Shown: positions 6,899 through 15,252, numbered from the stretch's first letter. The stretch is 19,534 nucleotides of DNA from an uncultured Tidjanibacter sp. (GCA_934663885.1 CAKUKW010000016.1:1-19534); one strand, 5' to 3'. The notes: a model not told the origin generated them from the sequence alone. A program made the numbers and translations.

Positions 6899-8140
6899 AT
6901 GAAAAAGATTCTTACCCTGGCCCTTATTGTGGCAATGGCAGCATTATCTGGTTGCCAGAAAGACAACAAGACAAAAACCCCTGAAACAGGGAACGACGCC
7001 GAAGTCCAGCTTATACTGGGCAACAGCACGATGACCAAAGCCCCGTCCGGAGAGGAAGAAGGCAGTGCGGCGGAGAACGCCATTAAGGTTTTGGAATTTT
7101 ACGTTTTCGACCAGAACGGCAATCCCGACACGAAGGTCGGCCAGTCGGCTATGGGCGCTTCAGACGGTAACGGTTACATCCGTATAGCCGATCCTGACGA
7201 TTCGAAGTACACTATCGTTGTGAACAGCGGACAGAATAAGAAATTCGTCGCTGCCGCCAACATGGAACTCGGAGCACTTGGAGCGACTGAAAAATACAGC
7301 GACCTGAAACTCCGTATGGCCGCACGTACCTTCACGAGGACCAACTCGCGTGAAAGCTACGGCACAAACGGCTTCGAAATGATAGGTGAGTCGGTGGCTA
7401 CCGTGACCGACGGCGTGAAGAACAGCGTGGGTATAGGCGTGGCGCGCCTGACAAGTAAGCTGGCACAGCCTACATTCAATAACCTGACAATTACGATCAG
7501 CCAGGAGGATATAGAAAACGTATGGGGAGACGGTACAACCGTGACCGCAGCCGATATAACTTTCGATTTCAAAGGATACGTGGCCATCAACGGCATCAGC
7601 AACAGCGACGCTTCGTTCATAGCGGCAGCCAACGAACTCACTATTCCTTGGGCTGACTGGAGAATATCTTTCGGCGGCGTGGTCAAGACCTATATCAATT
7701 CCGAATTCCTTGCCGACGGTTTTTATTCGAGCAACTATTCGGGAAACGGATTTTCGGACTGGTTCCTTACCAAGGATTCCGGCGAACCGGTTTATTTCTA
7801 TGAGAACAAACCCGCAGAAAAAGAGCACAACGGCTCGATAGGATGGGATCCGCTCAGCGTATACGCAGTGATGATCAAGGCCGACCTCGTGGTCGATGCA
7901 TCCAAGGGCGAAACCAAGACCCGTTACTGGAGGGTGAACATGACCCATGACGACGATTACCATATTTTGCGTAACTGCGTATATAAAGTCAACATCAAGG
8001 AGATAAAGACCGCCGGTTTCGGTACGCCGAAGGAAGCCGAAACGGACGATCCGATAATCCCCGGCAAGGGCGACGCTTCCGTAGACGTACAGATCACGCC
8101 CGCTGCATGGAGGATCAATTTCTATGAGACCCAGATGTAG
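6899..8140 (+). CDS. Major fimbrillin (Mfa1/FimA-type type V pilin)
   Basis: This is probably the main structural subunit of the pilus (413 residues). It has a lipoprotein signal peptide ending LSGC (Cys19), so the precursor is exported as a lipoprotein and sorted to the outer membrane. Next come a strand-forming segment (AEVQLILGN) and the sequence TMTK/APSG, which aligns by position with the gingipain site of P. gingivalis FimA (Arg46/Ala47), with Lys47 replacing Arg. The body has the fimbrillin pattern AIKVLEFYVFDQNGN, YTIVVNSGQ, and a second domain ending in the beta-rich tail VDVQITPAAWRINFY, the likely donor strand for subunit-to-subunit exchange. A weak -7-like box, TACTTTTA, lies at 6872-6879. 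The gene is followed by a hairpin that may favour its expression over the downstream genes. Confidence 0.87.
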   Translation: MKKILTLALIVAMAALSGCQKDNKTKTPETGNDAEVQLILGNSTMTKAPSGEEEGSAAENAIKVLEFYVFDQNGNPDTKVGQSAMGASDGNGYIRIADPDDSKYTIVVNSGQNKKFVAAANMELGALGATEKYSDLKLRMAARTFTRTNSRESYGTNGFEMIGESVATVTDGVKNSVGIGVARLTSKLAQPTFNNLTITISQEDIENVWGDGTTVTAADITFDFKGYVAINGISNSDASFIAAANELTIPWADWRISFGGVVKTYINSEFLADGFYSSNYSGNGFSDWFLTKDSGEPVYFYENKPAEKEHNGSIGWDPLSVYAVMIKADLVVDASKGETKTRYWRVNMTHDDDYHILRNCVYKVNIKEIKTAGFGTPKEAETDDPIIPGKGDASVDVQITPAAWRINFYETQM

Positions 8141-8168
8141 GGTTTTACGACAGACACACCTTCTTAAC

Positions 8169-8202
8169 GTAGGCGGAGCCGGAAAAACTCCCCTCCGCCT
8201 AC
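8169..8202 (+). terminator. Hairpin between major pilin and anchor: partial terminator/attenuator
   Basis: GTAGGCGGAG (8169-8178) pairs perfectly with CTCCGCCTAC (8193-8202), with a 14-base loop. Only a short T-run (ATTTAAA) follows, so it is weak as an intrinsic terminator. It sits in the 87-base gap after the major pilin gene. It could cause partial read-through or protect the 3' end of the abundant pilin mRNA. Confidence 0.55.
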
Positions 8203-8227
8203 ATTTAAACCAATTAAAATAGTCAAA

Positions 8228-9121
8228 GTGAAAAAGAATTTACTGATACTCCTATTGACTATATTGTTCAGTGGATGCCTCCCGGAAGGAGATTCGGGTT
8301 GCCCGGGTTACCTGACTGTAAGTTTCGACCTGGACGACGAATATGAAGAGGGGAATTTCGACAGCCGGATCGGTAACGATATCGTGCTGTACGTTTTCCG
8401 TGACGGCAGATGCCTGCAGCGCATCAGTGTCCCTTACGAAGAAGTCAGGGGCGGGAAAGAGTACAGGTTCCGCAAGGGCCTGCGCATGCACGGTAACCTG
8501 GATATCGTAGCCTGGGCCGTTGCCAGTGAAAAGGGCGATCCCGCTTCGATTCCCGATTGGGTGGAGAACGACCAGCTCGAATACCTCCGCCTGGAAATGC
8601 CCGCCAAAACGGGCGCGTCAGACTGCATGCCCACGGCTAACGAACTTTACATGGGTATGGAAACCTTTTACGAAAAGGTGGACAGTTCGTCGACCAGACC
8701 CATGTCGTTACAGCATGTGGCGTGCCGTGTGGAAGTGAATGTCAGCGATGCTACGGGCACGCTGTCTTCCTCCACCCCCCGGATCGCACTTTACGGCAGC
8801 ATGACCGCCATGGACATGTGGAAGAAAGGCGTGGGGGAAGAAGCCGTTGTACATACCGGGCTGGTATGCCCCAGCGGGAATGGGAAGGAGTACACTTCCG
8901 GCCGTTTCGGCATACTTCCATCGGCTCAGTACCAGACCATAGCCGTGGATATCGTATCCGGCGATGCGGTGATGGCGACGCTTACCGTCCCCCGGGACAA
9001 ACTGCCCCAGGGCGCAGTATCGGGAGGGCTCATGATCTTTGACTATAGTCTGGGCGACAATGAATTCTGGATAACGGTCAACGGATACAGGCAAAAGATC
9101 GTGATTATCGACGGTATATGA
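8228..9121 (+). CDS. FimB/Mfa2-family fimbrial anchor lipoprotein
   Basis: This 297-residue lipoprotein has the signal peptide LLILLLTILFSGC (Cys17). The start is GTG at 8228 with AAAAAGAAT following, the usual Lys-rich signal-peptide beginning. The first domain reads YLTVSFDLDDEY, DIVLYVFRDGRCLQRI, then RMHGNLDIVAWAV. It continues with the Mfa2/FimB pattern ELYMGMETFYEKVDS and RPMSLQHVACRVEVNV. In P. gingivalis this family stays lipid-anchored in the outer membrane and caps the pilus base, limiting length. No TRA-type maturation motif is visible at the usual place, although an Arg (Arg47) occurs nearby. The position directly after the major pilin gene matches the fimA-fimB and mfa1-mfa2 order. 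Confidence 0.82.
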   Translation: MKKNLLILLLTILFSGCLPEGDSGCPGYLTVSFDLDDEYEEGNFDSRIGNDIVLYVFRDGRCLQRISVPYEEVRGGKEYRFRKGLRMHGNLDIVAWAVASEKGDPASIPDWVENDQLEYLRLEMPAKTGASDCMPTANELYMGMETFYEKVDSSSTRPMSLQHVACRVEVNVSDATGTLSSSTPRIALYGSMTAMDMWKKGVGEEAVVHTGLVCPSGNGKEYTSGRFGILPSAQYQTIAVDIVSGDAVMATLTVPRDKLPQGAVSGGLMIFDYSLGDNEFWITVNGYRQKIVIIDGI

Positions 9122-9161
9122 TCCGGGGAAAATCTCATAAAAACGATAAGTCAATATCAAG

Positions 9162-10640
9162 ATGAAAAATATAAAAATAATAATCCTGCTTTTTATCCCT
9201 GCACTCATGCTCCTGAGCGCCTGCGAACAGGCACCGGAGCCCGGTCAGATGCCCGGTGGAGAAACGGAGGTTGAAATGAGGTTCTCCGCTCCCACCACTT
9301 ATGGCCCTACCAGGGCCGTGGATCAGGAAGACGCTATCGTCAGTATGCAGATCCTGGTTTTTACCGGGGACAAGGATTCGGATACTTTCCTCTACCGCCG
9401 TACTGCATGGCAAAGGGCCGAGAACATGTACCGCTCCACGCTGCAGGTTGCCGATAACGTGACCTTGCGGTTTGTTGCCAATGCGGGAAATATACTCGGT
9501 AAGGCGGTCGACCTCTTTGACGCTAAAGCGACCTGGGGAGAGATCAAGGAGCGACTGATCATGGTTGACCCGACGACGGTCACGGTGGCCGGCGGTCTTC
9601 CCATGTGGGGCGAGATAAGGGATGCGACCATCAAGGACGAGAAACTCAATACACTTGGCACGGTACCCATGTTGCGGTCGGTGGCTTCATTGGAAATGCG
9701 GCTGCCGTCCGACCAGGGCGAGTTCCAACTGGAAGAGGCATGGCTGGTATTTGCCGCCGACAAAGGCTACCTGCATTATAGTTATGAGCAAACCAGTATA
9801 TCGGGAATAACCATAGAGGTTCTAAAACCCAATTCTCCCGCCAGTTTCGCCAACAACGCCGACATCCTGTTGTCCGATACGAAGGGTACGACCGAGATAA
9901 AAAACGTGTATATGTTCGATAACGCGGCGACCCTGTACGGCCCCCCGACACAGGAGGTCAAGCCCACGAAAATAATCCTTAAGGGAACCTGGCGAAAGGA
10001 CGAGCCCGGGGCCCGCTCGACTTACTACCCCCTGGCTTTCCGCGATAGCGGAAAGAGCGCTAACGACCAGAAGCTGCAAATCACCCGCAACACCAAGTAT
10101 ATTATCCAGGTCTCGAAAGTCAACGGGGACGGTTATGAAACCATTGCCGAAGCGAAGCTCGCCGAAGATATCAACATCAAGTATGAGGTCGTGCCTTGGG
10201 AAAATAACGGTGACGAGGATATTTATATATCGGAAAACTACTGGGTGTCACTGCAAACGCGGACGGCCAATTTCCCAAGGGCTTCGGGGTTTTCTTTCCG
10301 GATAAACTTTTCCACGAACGTAGCCTATACGGGAATGTACCTGTGGGATGGTACCGATTACCAGACAGCCGCTTCTACGGGGAGCAATCCGGTGATCATT
10401 AATGATTCCAACGGGGAGCGGTTTGCAAGTGTGCGCCTGATGAAAAAATCCAACGATTTTACAGGACGGAACTACGAACTCTTATTTACTCTGTTAAGGG
10501 ATTACGATACCCCCGGTATCTCGCATACCGGAACCATGAAAGTAAAGGTGGGACGTATTGAATTCGATATGGATATGATACAACACGATATTGCAAACGG
10601 TGACTGGGAATTCGGTGGAGAGGTTGTTTGGGGCAGATAG
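9162..10640 (+). CDS. Accessory/minor fimbrial subunit lipoprotein
   Basis: This 492-residue lipoprotein has the signal peptide IIILLFIPALMLLSAC (Cys21). A fimbrillin-like N-terminal region follows: VEMRFSAPTTYGPTRAVDQ, then AIVSMQILVFTGDK, then LRFVANAGN. The TR/A at Arg51-Ala52 sits where FimA-type pilins are matured by Arg-specific proteolysis. The region up to about residue 345 is fimbrillin-like, ending INIKYEVVPWENNG, the frequent last strand of a FimA-type domain. A further ~130-residue beta-rich domain follows (FPRASGFSFRINFSTNV to GTMKVKVGRIEFDMDMIQ). It most likely joins the major pilin at or near the tip, as Mfa3/Mfa4 or FimC/D/E do (inference). It lies 40 bases after the anchor gene and is followed by a pyrimidine-rich spacer. 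Confidence 0.75.
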   Translation: MKNIKIIILLFIPALMLLSACEQAPEPGQMPGGETEVEMRFSAPTTYGPTRAVDQEDAIVSMQILVFTGDKDSDTFLYRRTAWQRAENMYRSTLQVADNVTLRFVANAGNILGKAVDLFDAKATWGEIKERLIMVDPTTVTVAGGLPMWGEIRDATIKDEKLNTLGTVPMLRSVASLEMRLPSDQGEFQLEEAWLVFAADKGYLHYSYEQTSISGITIEVLKPNSPASFANNADILLSDTKGTTEIKNVYMFDNAATLYGPPTQEVKPTKIILKGTWRKDEPGARSTYYPLAFRDSGKSANDQKLQITRNTKYIIQVSKVNGDGYETIAEAKLAEDINIKYEVVPWENNGDEDIYISENYWVSLQTRTANFPRASGFSFRINFSTNVAYTGMYLWDGTDYQTAASTGSNPVIINDSNGERFASVRLMKKSNDFTGRNYELLFTLLRDYDTPGISHTGTMKVKVGRIEFDMDMIQHDIANGDWEFGGEVVWGR

Positions 10641-10650
10641 CACAGGGGAG

Positions 10651-10720
10651 TCTTCATCACAACTCTCTCTTACTCTCTCAACTCTCGAACCCTGGCACTG
10701 CTCCCTCCTCTCCTCTTTTT
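10651..10720 (+). other. C-rich, G-poor spacer, possible Rho-utilisation site
   Basis: The 70 bases 10651-10720 contain 30 C and only 4 G, in strong contrast to the flanking genes. ACTCTC is repeated at 10662, 10672 and 10681, and the stretch ends in a run of six T (10716-10721). No stable hairpin is apparent. Such unstructured C-over-G RNA is what Rho binds, so it may reduce transcription into the tip gene. The repeats could also be slippage-prone. Confidence 0.35.
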
Positions 10721-10764
10721 TATTCCAGTTACCGTAAACAGGAACAAAGCTAAAATTTTAAAAT

Positions 10765-13700
10765 ATGAAAAAAATTCTATTGTTTATAATCAGCCTTGCG
10801 TTTCTCGGGGTTACTGCCTGTGAACAGGCCCCGGGGTACTACGAGCCCGATGACCAGAACGGCGCGTCGAGCGGATTCACCATGCATCTGAAAGCTCCGT
10901 GGACTCCTATCAATACCTACGCTCCGGTAGTGCCGGTGGCAGGTGAAAACGATATTTTTACCCTGCACATGCTCTTTTTCGAACGCTCGTCGACAGGTAA
11001 AGGCCTTTATAAGGGATTCTACTCCGTGGAAATTCCCGAAGGGAAACCGCTGAACATGAACCTGCCGGTATCGGTAGTGTTCAATGAAGAAACCGGTCTT
11101 TCCGACCAGGAGGCGTACAACATACTTTTGGTGGCAAACCTCGATTACTATTTGCCCGACGGACTCGATGCGTGGAAAGCTATCCTCCCCGGCATGCGCC
11201 AGGACGAGGTTACGGAGCTTACGAAAGCGTACGTATCGGGGCAGCCTAACGAAAGCGTGTACGAAGGCGGTGACGTGCCCCTGCCCATGAGCGCCGGAAC
11301 TGTAAAAGAACCCAACGAAGGACGGATAGACGTCCTGCTGAGCAGGACTGTCGCCCGTTTCGACGTGGTCAGCCATATCAAATATGAATACGACCTGGTG
11401 ACGGCTTCCCTATGGAACGCATTTCCCCATTCGTCCATCTGGGACGCTCCTGTCGATTTCGATTCCACCCACCGCCTCGAGCGTTATTACGGTATCAGGA
11501 ACAAGGTGGATCCGGGAAGCCCTGAGGGTATATATGAAGACATCTACGGAGGCCTCTACACATTCGAGAACAGGGTTACCGATCCGCAGGCCCGGGACAA
11601 AAAAACCACCTGTCTCATAGTAGGCCTGCGCAACAGGGACGCTTCGGCACCCGACTACGGAAAAGTGCTCTATTATCGCATAAACATACTTTCCTCCCAG
11701 ACCGGACAGGATCTCAAACGCAACAACTCCTACCAGATCACTATCCGCAACGTCATAGGCAAAGGATATAATACGGAGCGCGAAGCCTACGAAGGCGAAG
11801 ACAACCGTCTTGAGATCGTTATCAATTACTGGGATCTCGACGACGACGGAATCATCCAGTATGACGGGGATAACGTGCTCGCAGTGCCCATGAAACGAAT
11901 CAATATTCCGCGCGAGGGCGACGAACGCGAATATTCCATCCTTACTATAGGACAGGGCACGCTGGCGGTCAGCCGCAATACGGTACCGGCCGGTATCGAC
12001 GTTATACTGAAAGGGAACAGGCTTTATGTAAATTCCACTGCCCTCGAGCAATCCGAGACGGAACGCACAGGCGAGATTGACTTATCCTTCGGTGCTCTGA
12101 AAGCCACGGTCGTTATACGCCAGAGCGGAGACGCGGGCGATTTTCTCTCGGTTTCGCCGACAGAGTTGCCCTCTTTTCCCGCCTATGCGGCAACACAGTC
12201 TGGAACTATCAAAGTCAGCGCTTCCGGGGCTTGGAAGGCTGCTATTTTCAATCCCGGGTTTACTTTCACACTCGGAGGCAACGTGCAGGAAATAACCAGT
12301 TCGACACACGGCGATTCGTTCACCGTCTCCACGATGGGGGCGAACGATGAAAACACCACCCGTTACGCATTCGTAAAGGTTACTCTTACGGACAACCCGG
12401 AGGTTTCCCAGATGATAGTGCTGAAACAGTCGGCGCGCAGCAGTATCGTCCTCACGCCAGACCGGGAGCAGATCGATTTTAATCCCGACGGAAGCCTCGC
12501 AAGCGGCAGCAATAACGTATTTATCGTCAATCCGGGTGACGACGGCGAAGCGACGCCCGTCCTGAACGGATGGGACGTGATACTCGGCGATCCTACCTAC
12601 TTCGAACTGGTGAATGTCGTAAAAGACCAGTCGAATATCAACCGCAATACATTTACCGTCCGTGCGAAGGGCGTTAACGGAAGCAACGGCACATACGTTT
12701 CCACTGTAAAAGTATACCTGACCGCAAATCCGTCGGTGTCGAAAACTATGGTCATAATGCAGGGCCCGCTTAATTTCAGCGTTTCCCCAAAAACATTCGA
12801 TCCTATCCCGGCTTCGGGAGGGTCTACGCCAGCTATTACTGTATCGGCTCCTGCCGGAATGACATGGTCGGCTACGGTTACCACTAACCTGAGCGGACAC
12901 AAAGCACGTATCTACACGAGCAGGCAGGCCAGCCAGGTATATGAACTGAATAATGTTGCGGTTAATGAATTCCTTTATGTGGCCTTCCCGCAACTGTCTG
13001 CGGCCACGATGCAGCCCGTCGCTACGGTAACGGTACGACTGGACGGGACAAACCTCAGCGAAACTTTCACGGTTTCGCAGAGCAACCTTGTCCCCCGTCC
13101 GCTTTACTTCCACTCCACAAATAACAAGGAATTCACGCTGATGCACGGCTATTCGGGGTACAACCACATGAAGGCCTACGGTGAGAACCTGAAGAACTGG
13201 CGCTATTTCGGCAAGGAGGAACAGAGTGTGGTGAAAACCACGGGGGCTATCGGATTCACCAGCGGAAAGACCATTCCGGCTCAAACGACCAACTACCACG
13301 CCAACGAAGGATTCTCGACTTCCTACCGCGACGCCATGATGAAATGGATGAACGCGGACAAGAGGAACTTCCTCACGGTTTGTATCGATAACCTCATTTC
13401 GGATCAGGAGGCTACCCTGAAGAGGTTCTCATCGCAGTATACCCTCAAGTATGCGGTCATCAAATCCACCACAAAGCACACCCTGGCGCAGACCCCGGCA
13501 CAGTACCGCAACAATAAAGTGTGGGAATACCTGACCAAAACAGGACCTTTCACCAACGGCGTCGAGCTGGATGTAAACAAGGTAGTGCTTTACAACTGCG
13601 GCGGCCTTTGCAGTAAGAGCGTCGCCCTGACCAACTGGCCTTCGACGGCATATCCCATACTAATGAACCCGAACGATCCTTCCCAGGCGCTTATCGTAGT

Positions 13701-13872
13701 CGACCCGTCAAACAGGCTGGTTGCGATAGGCTCCGCCCAGATATTCGGCTACCTCAACAAGCTTAATACTTTCGCAGAGGGCAGCGATAACTGGAAATTC
13801 CTCAACAACCTGATTGCTTTCACGGTGAATGCCGGCCAGTACGGTGACGCTTTCCTGGATGCTTTCAGGTAG
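10765..13872 (+). CDS. Large putative pilus tip protein with BACON-like repeats and an unusual C-terminal domain
   Basis: This 1035-residue lipoprotein has the signal peptide LLFIISLAFLGVTAC. Residues ~30-370 resemble the N-terminal part of fimbrial tip/accessory proteins (DIFTLHMLFFERSSTGKG, YNILLVANLDYYLPDG, VARFDVVSHIKYEY, ending EIVINYWDLDDDG). Four BACON-like beta-sandwich repeats follow, each closing with a V-x-x-Q-S/G strand: VVIRQSG (Gln453), IVLKQSA (Gln555), MVIMQGP (Gln666) and FTVSQSN (Gln772). The final ~258 residues are different: LYFHSTNNKEFTLMHGYSGY, NFLTVCIDNLISDQEATL, RLVAIGSAQIFGYL and NWKFLNNLIAFTVN. These resemble the layout of GATase1-like alpha/beta domains (weak). No Lys/Arg-Ala maturation site is seen at the pilin position. 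Size, location and modular build suggest a surface-exposed tip adhesin (inference). Confidence 0.75.
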   Translation: MKKILLFIISLAFLGVTACEQAPGYYEPDDQNGASSGFTMHLKAPWTPINTYAPVVPVAGENDIFTLHMLFFERSSTGKGLYKGFYSVEIPEGKPLNMNLPVSVVFNEETGLSDQEAYNILLVANLDYYLPDGLDAWKAILPGMRQDEVTELTKAYVSGQPNESVYEGGDVPLPMSAGTVKEPNEGRIDVLLSRTVARFDVVSHIKYEYDLVTASLWNAFPHSSIWDAPVDFDSTHRLERYYGIRNKVDPGSPEGIYEDIYGGLYTFENRVTDPQARDKKTTCLIVGLRNRDASAPDYGKVLYYRINILSSQTGQDLKRNNSYQITIRNVIGKGYNTEREAYEGEDNRLEIVINYWDLDDDGIIQYDGDNVLAVPMKRINIPREGDEREYSILTIGQGTLAVSRNTVPAGIDVILKGNRLYVNSTALEQSETERTGEIDLSFGALKATVVIRQSGDAGDFLSVSPTELPSFPAYAATQSGTIKVSASGAWKAAIFNPGFTFTLGGNVQEITSSTHGDSFTVSTMGANDENTTRYAFVKVTLTDNPEVSQMIVLKQSARSSIVLTPDREQIDFNPDGSLASGSNNVFIVNPGDDGEATPVLNGWDVILGDPTYFELVNVVKDQSNINRNTFTVRAKGVNGSNGTYVSTVKVYLTANPSVSKTMVIMQGPLNFSVSPKTFDPIPASGGSTPAITVSAPAGMTWSATVTTNLSGHKARIYTSRQASQVYELNNVAVNEFLYVAFPQLSAATMQPVATVTVRLDGTNLSETFTVSQSNLVPRPLYFHSTNNKEFTLMHGYSGYNHMKAYGENLKNWRYFGKEEQSVVKTTGAIGFTSGKTIPAQTTNYHANEGFSTSYRDAMMKWMNADKRNFLTVCIDNLISDQEATLKRFSSQYTLKYAVIKSTTKHTLAQTPAQYRNNKVWEYLTKTGPFTNGVELDVNKVVLYNCGGLCSKSVALTNWPSTAYPILMNPNDPSQALIVVDPSNRLVAIGSAQIFGYLNKLNTFAEGSDNWKFLNNLIAFTVNAGQYGDAFLDAFR

Positions 13873-13908
13873 AAATTTTTGTTTTTCATACAGTTTTTTG
13901 TTTTTTAC

Positions 13909-13941
13909 GGCTATCCGGGGCAGTCACTGCCCCGGATAGCC
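13909..13941. repeat. Perfect 16-bp inverted repeat before the C11 protease gene
   Basis: GGCTATCCGGGGCAGT (13909-13924) and its exact complement (13926-13941) are separated by a single C, so the RNA would form a very stable GC-rich hairpin. The T-rich tract (13877-13906) lies before it on the plus strand and no T-run follows on either strand, so it lacks the layout of a Rho-independent terminator. It ends 15 bases before the protease ATG at 13957 and 37 bases after the tip gene stop. It may protect or process the tip mRNA 3' end, or restrict ribosome access to the protease gene. Confidence 0.8.
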
Positions 13942-13956
13942 CCTAAAAGGATATAT

Positions 13957-15171
13957 ATGCGTTGGCTCAACTTAATTTCGTTGCTTATTATATTTACGGG
14001 TTTCGTTTCCTGTGCCGGCGAACATCCGGCAAAGCAACAGGAGGGAAGGGTTTTACTTTTCTACATGGCGGCAGACGAAGTGAGCATATCGTATGACTGG
14101 TATGATAAAGTAGAGGCCGTGGCGGAGGGCGCAGCCCGGGCAGGGGGAAATATCCTGGTCTACAGCGATACTGACCGGGGCGCGCCTGTTCTCGATGAAG
14201 TCGTCATGGGAAAGAACGGAACTGCTTCGCTTGTAAAGCTCGAAGAGTTCGACGAGGAGAATTCCGCGTCGGGAGCAGTACTGGTACGGGTGATTGAAGC
14301 GATGGTAGGTCGTTATCCGGGACGGCACTACGGGTTAGTGGTGTTCACTCATTCGTCGGGATGGCTTCCTGCAGGCACCCTGCTGCACCCGCTCTCCCGC
14401 ACAGGGGATGTAAATGAACCCTCTCCAACCCGTTCTATTGGAATCGACGATAACCCCGGAGGGGGATTGTCAGGAAGGAAGGAAATGGAGTTGGCGGAAT
14501 TTTCGGCAGCCCTGCCCGACGGGCTGTTCGATTTTATCATTTTCGAATCATGCCTCACGGCCAACGTGGAAGTTGCCTATGAGCTGCGACGCAAGACGCC
14601 GTTCATAGTAGCGTCGTCGGCTGAAATAGTTTCGCCCGGATTCACTCCGCTTTATAAAACCGAGCTGGCCGGATTATCCGATACCGGCTCTTCCGTAGAC
14701 AAGGCCCTCGTAAATTTTGCTTCACATTATATGGATCATGTAAAAACGGATCCGGCTTATAATTATTCGGGAACTATAAGCGTCGTTTCCACGTCCGGCC
14801 TTGACGCACTGGCGGAGAGTGTGCGGTCACTCCTTGCTAATACGGCGAAAGAGCTTTCCGGTTTGGAAATCATACAGTATTTCGACAGGTACGGGATATA
14901 CTATTCACCATCATTTCCGCGGTTCTTCGATATGGAGGAATATTTGGAATATATCGCGGCCGAAAATGAATTTGAAGTATTTCAAAGAATATTGAATGAA
15001 GTCGTTATATATAAAAATGCTACTGTAACGTTCCTGCCCGCTTACCGGGGTTTTTTGATCCGCCGGCACTGCGGCCTGACGACTTACATCGAAAGGCCCG
15101 AATACGAGGAAGGCCGCATCAACAAGGCATGGCGGCAAACGTCGTGGTATAAAGCCGTATATCCTTCTTAG
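13957..15171 (+). CDS. Peptidase C11 (clostripain-family) lipoprotein
   Basis: This cysteine endopeptidase belongs to clan CD; family members cleave after Arg and/or Lys. The ATG at 13957 gives 404 residues with signal peptide LISLLIIFTGFVSC (Cys19). An in-frame ATG at 13879 would read through the strong hairpin and add no family sequence. Early strands LLFYMAADE and ILVYSDTDRG match C11. The catalytic dyad is visible as His132 in FTHSSGW and Cys199 in IFESCLTANVEVAYEL. SAEIVSPGFTPLYKTEL and later helices fit the family. The protein is lipid-anchored and encoded directly after the pilus tip gene. It is therefore a candidate for maturing pilin precursors on the cell surface, as gingipains (C25, same clan) do in P. 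gingivalis. That role is inference; it could be a general surface protease. Confidence 0.88.
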   Translation: MRWLNLISLLIIFTGFVSCAGEHPAKQQEGRVLLFYMAADEVSISYDWYDKVEAVAEGAARAGGNILVYSDTDRGAPVLDEVVMGKNGTASLVKLEEFDEENSASGAVLVRVIEAMVGRYPGRHYGLVVFTHSSGWLPAGTLLHPLSRTGDVNEPSPTRSIGIDDNPGGGLSGRKEMELAEFSAALPDGLFDFIIFESCLTANVEVAYELRRKTPFIVASSAEIVSPGFTPLYKTELAGLSDTGSSVDKALVNFASHYMDHVKTDPAYNYSGTISVVSTSGLDALAESVRSLLANTAKELSGLEIIQYFDRYGIYYSPSFPRFFDMEEYLEYIAAENEFEVFQRILNEVVIYKNATVTFLPAYRGFLIRRHCGLTTYIERPEYEEGRINKAWRQTSWYKAVYPS

Positions 15172-15239
15172 TCTGTAAAAGATCCGGCGAATACTTTCCC
15201 TTATTTTATAAGGACTCCCGAATAAACAGTAAAAAAAGA

Positions 15240-15247
15240 TATCTTTG
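15240..15247 (+). promoter_or_regulatory. -7 promoter box directly before cutC
   Basis: TATCTTTG fully matches TAnnTTTG and ends only 5 bases before the cutC ATG at 15253. With the usual short distance from -7 box to start site, transcription would begin at or next to the ATG, giving a leaderless mRNA. No clear -33 TTTG is seen. It separates cutC transcription from the pilus locus. Confidence 0.5.
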
Positions 15248-15252
15248 TTTCT

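Noticed and set aside
12082..13299. 405-residue open frame antisense to the tip gene
   Set aside because: The plus-strand frame has clear lipoprotein signal, BACON-like repeats and C-terminal domain; the antisense frame is a codon-bias shadow without recognisable domains.
13879..13956. Upstream ATG for the C11 protease
   Set aside because: It would translate through the 16-bp hairpin and place 26 residues before a normal lipoprotein signal peptide.
15199..15213. CCTTA-TTTTA-TAAGG as a terminator after the C11 protease gene
   Set aside because: A 5-bp AT-rich stem without a following T-run is too weak to call.
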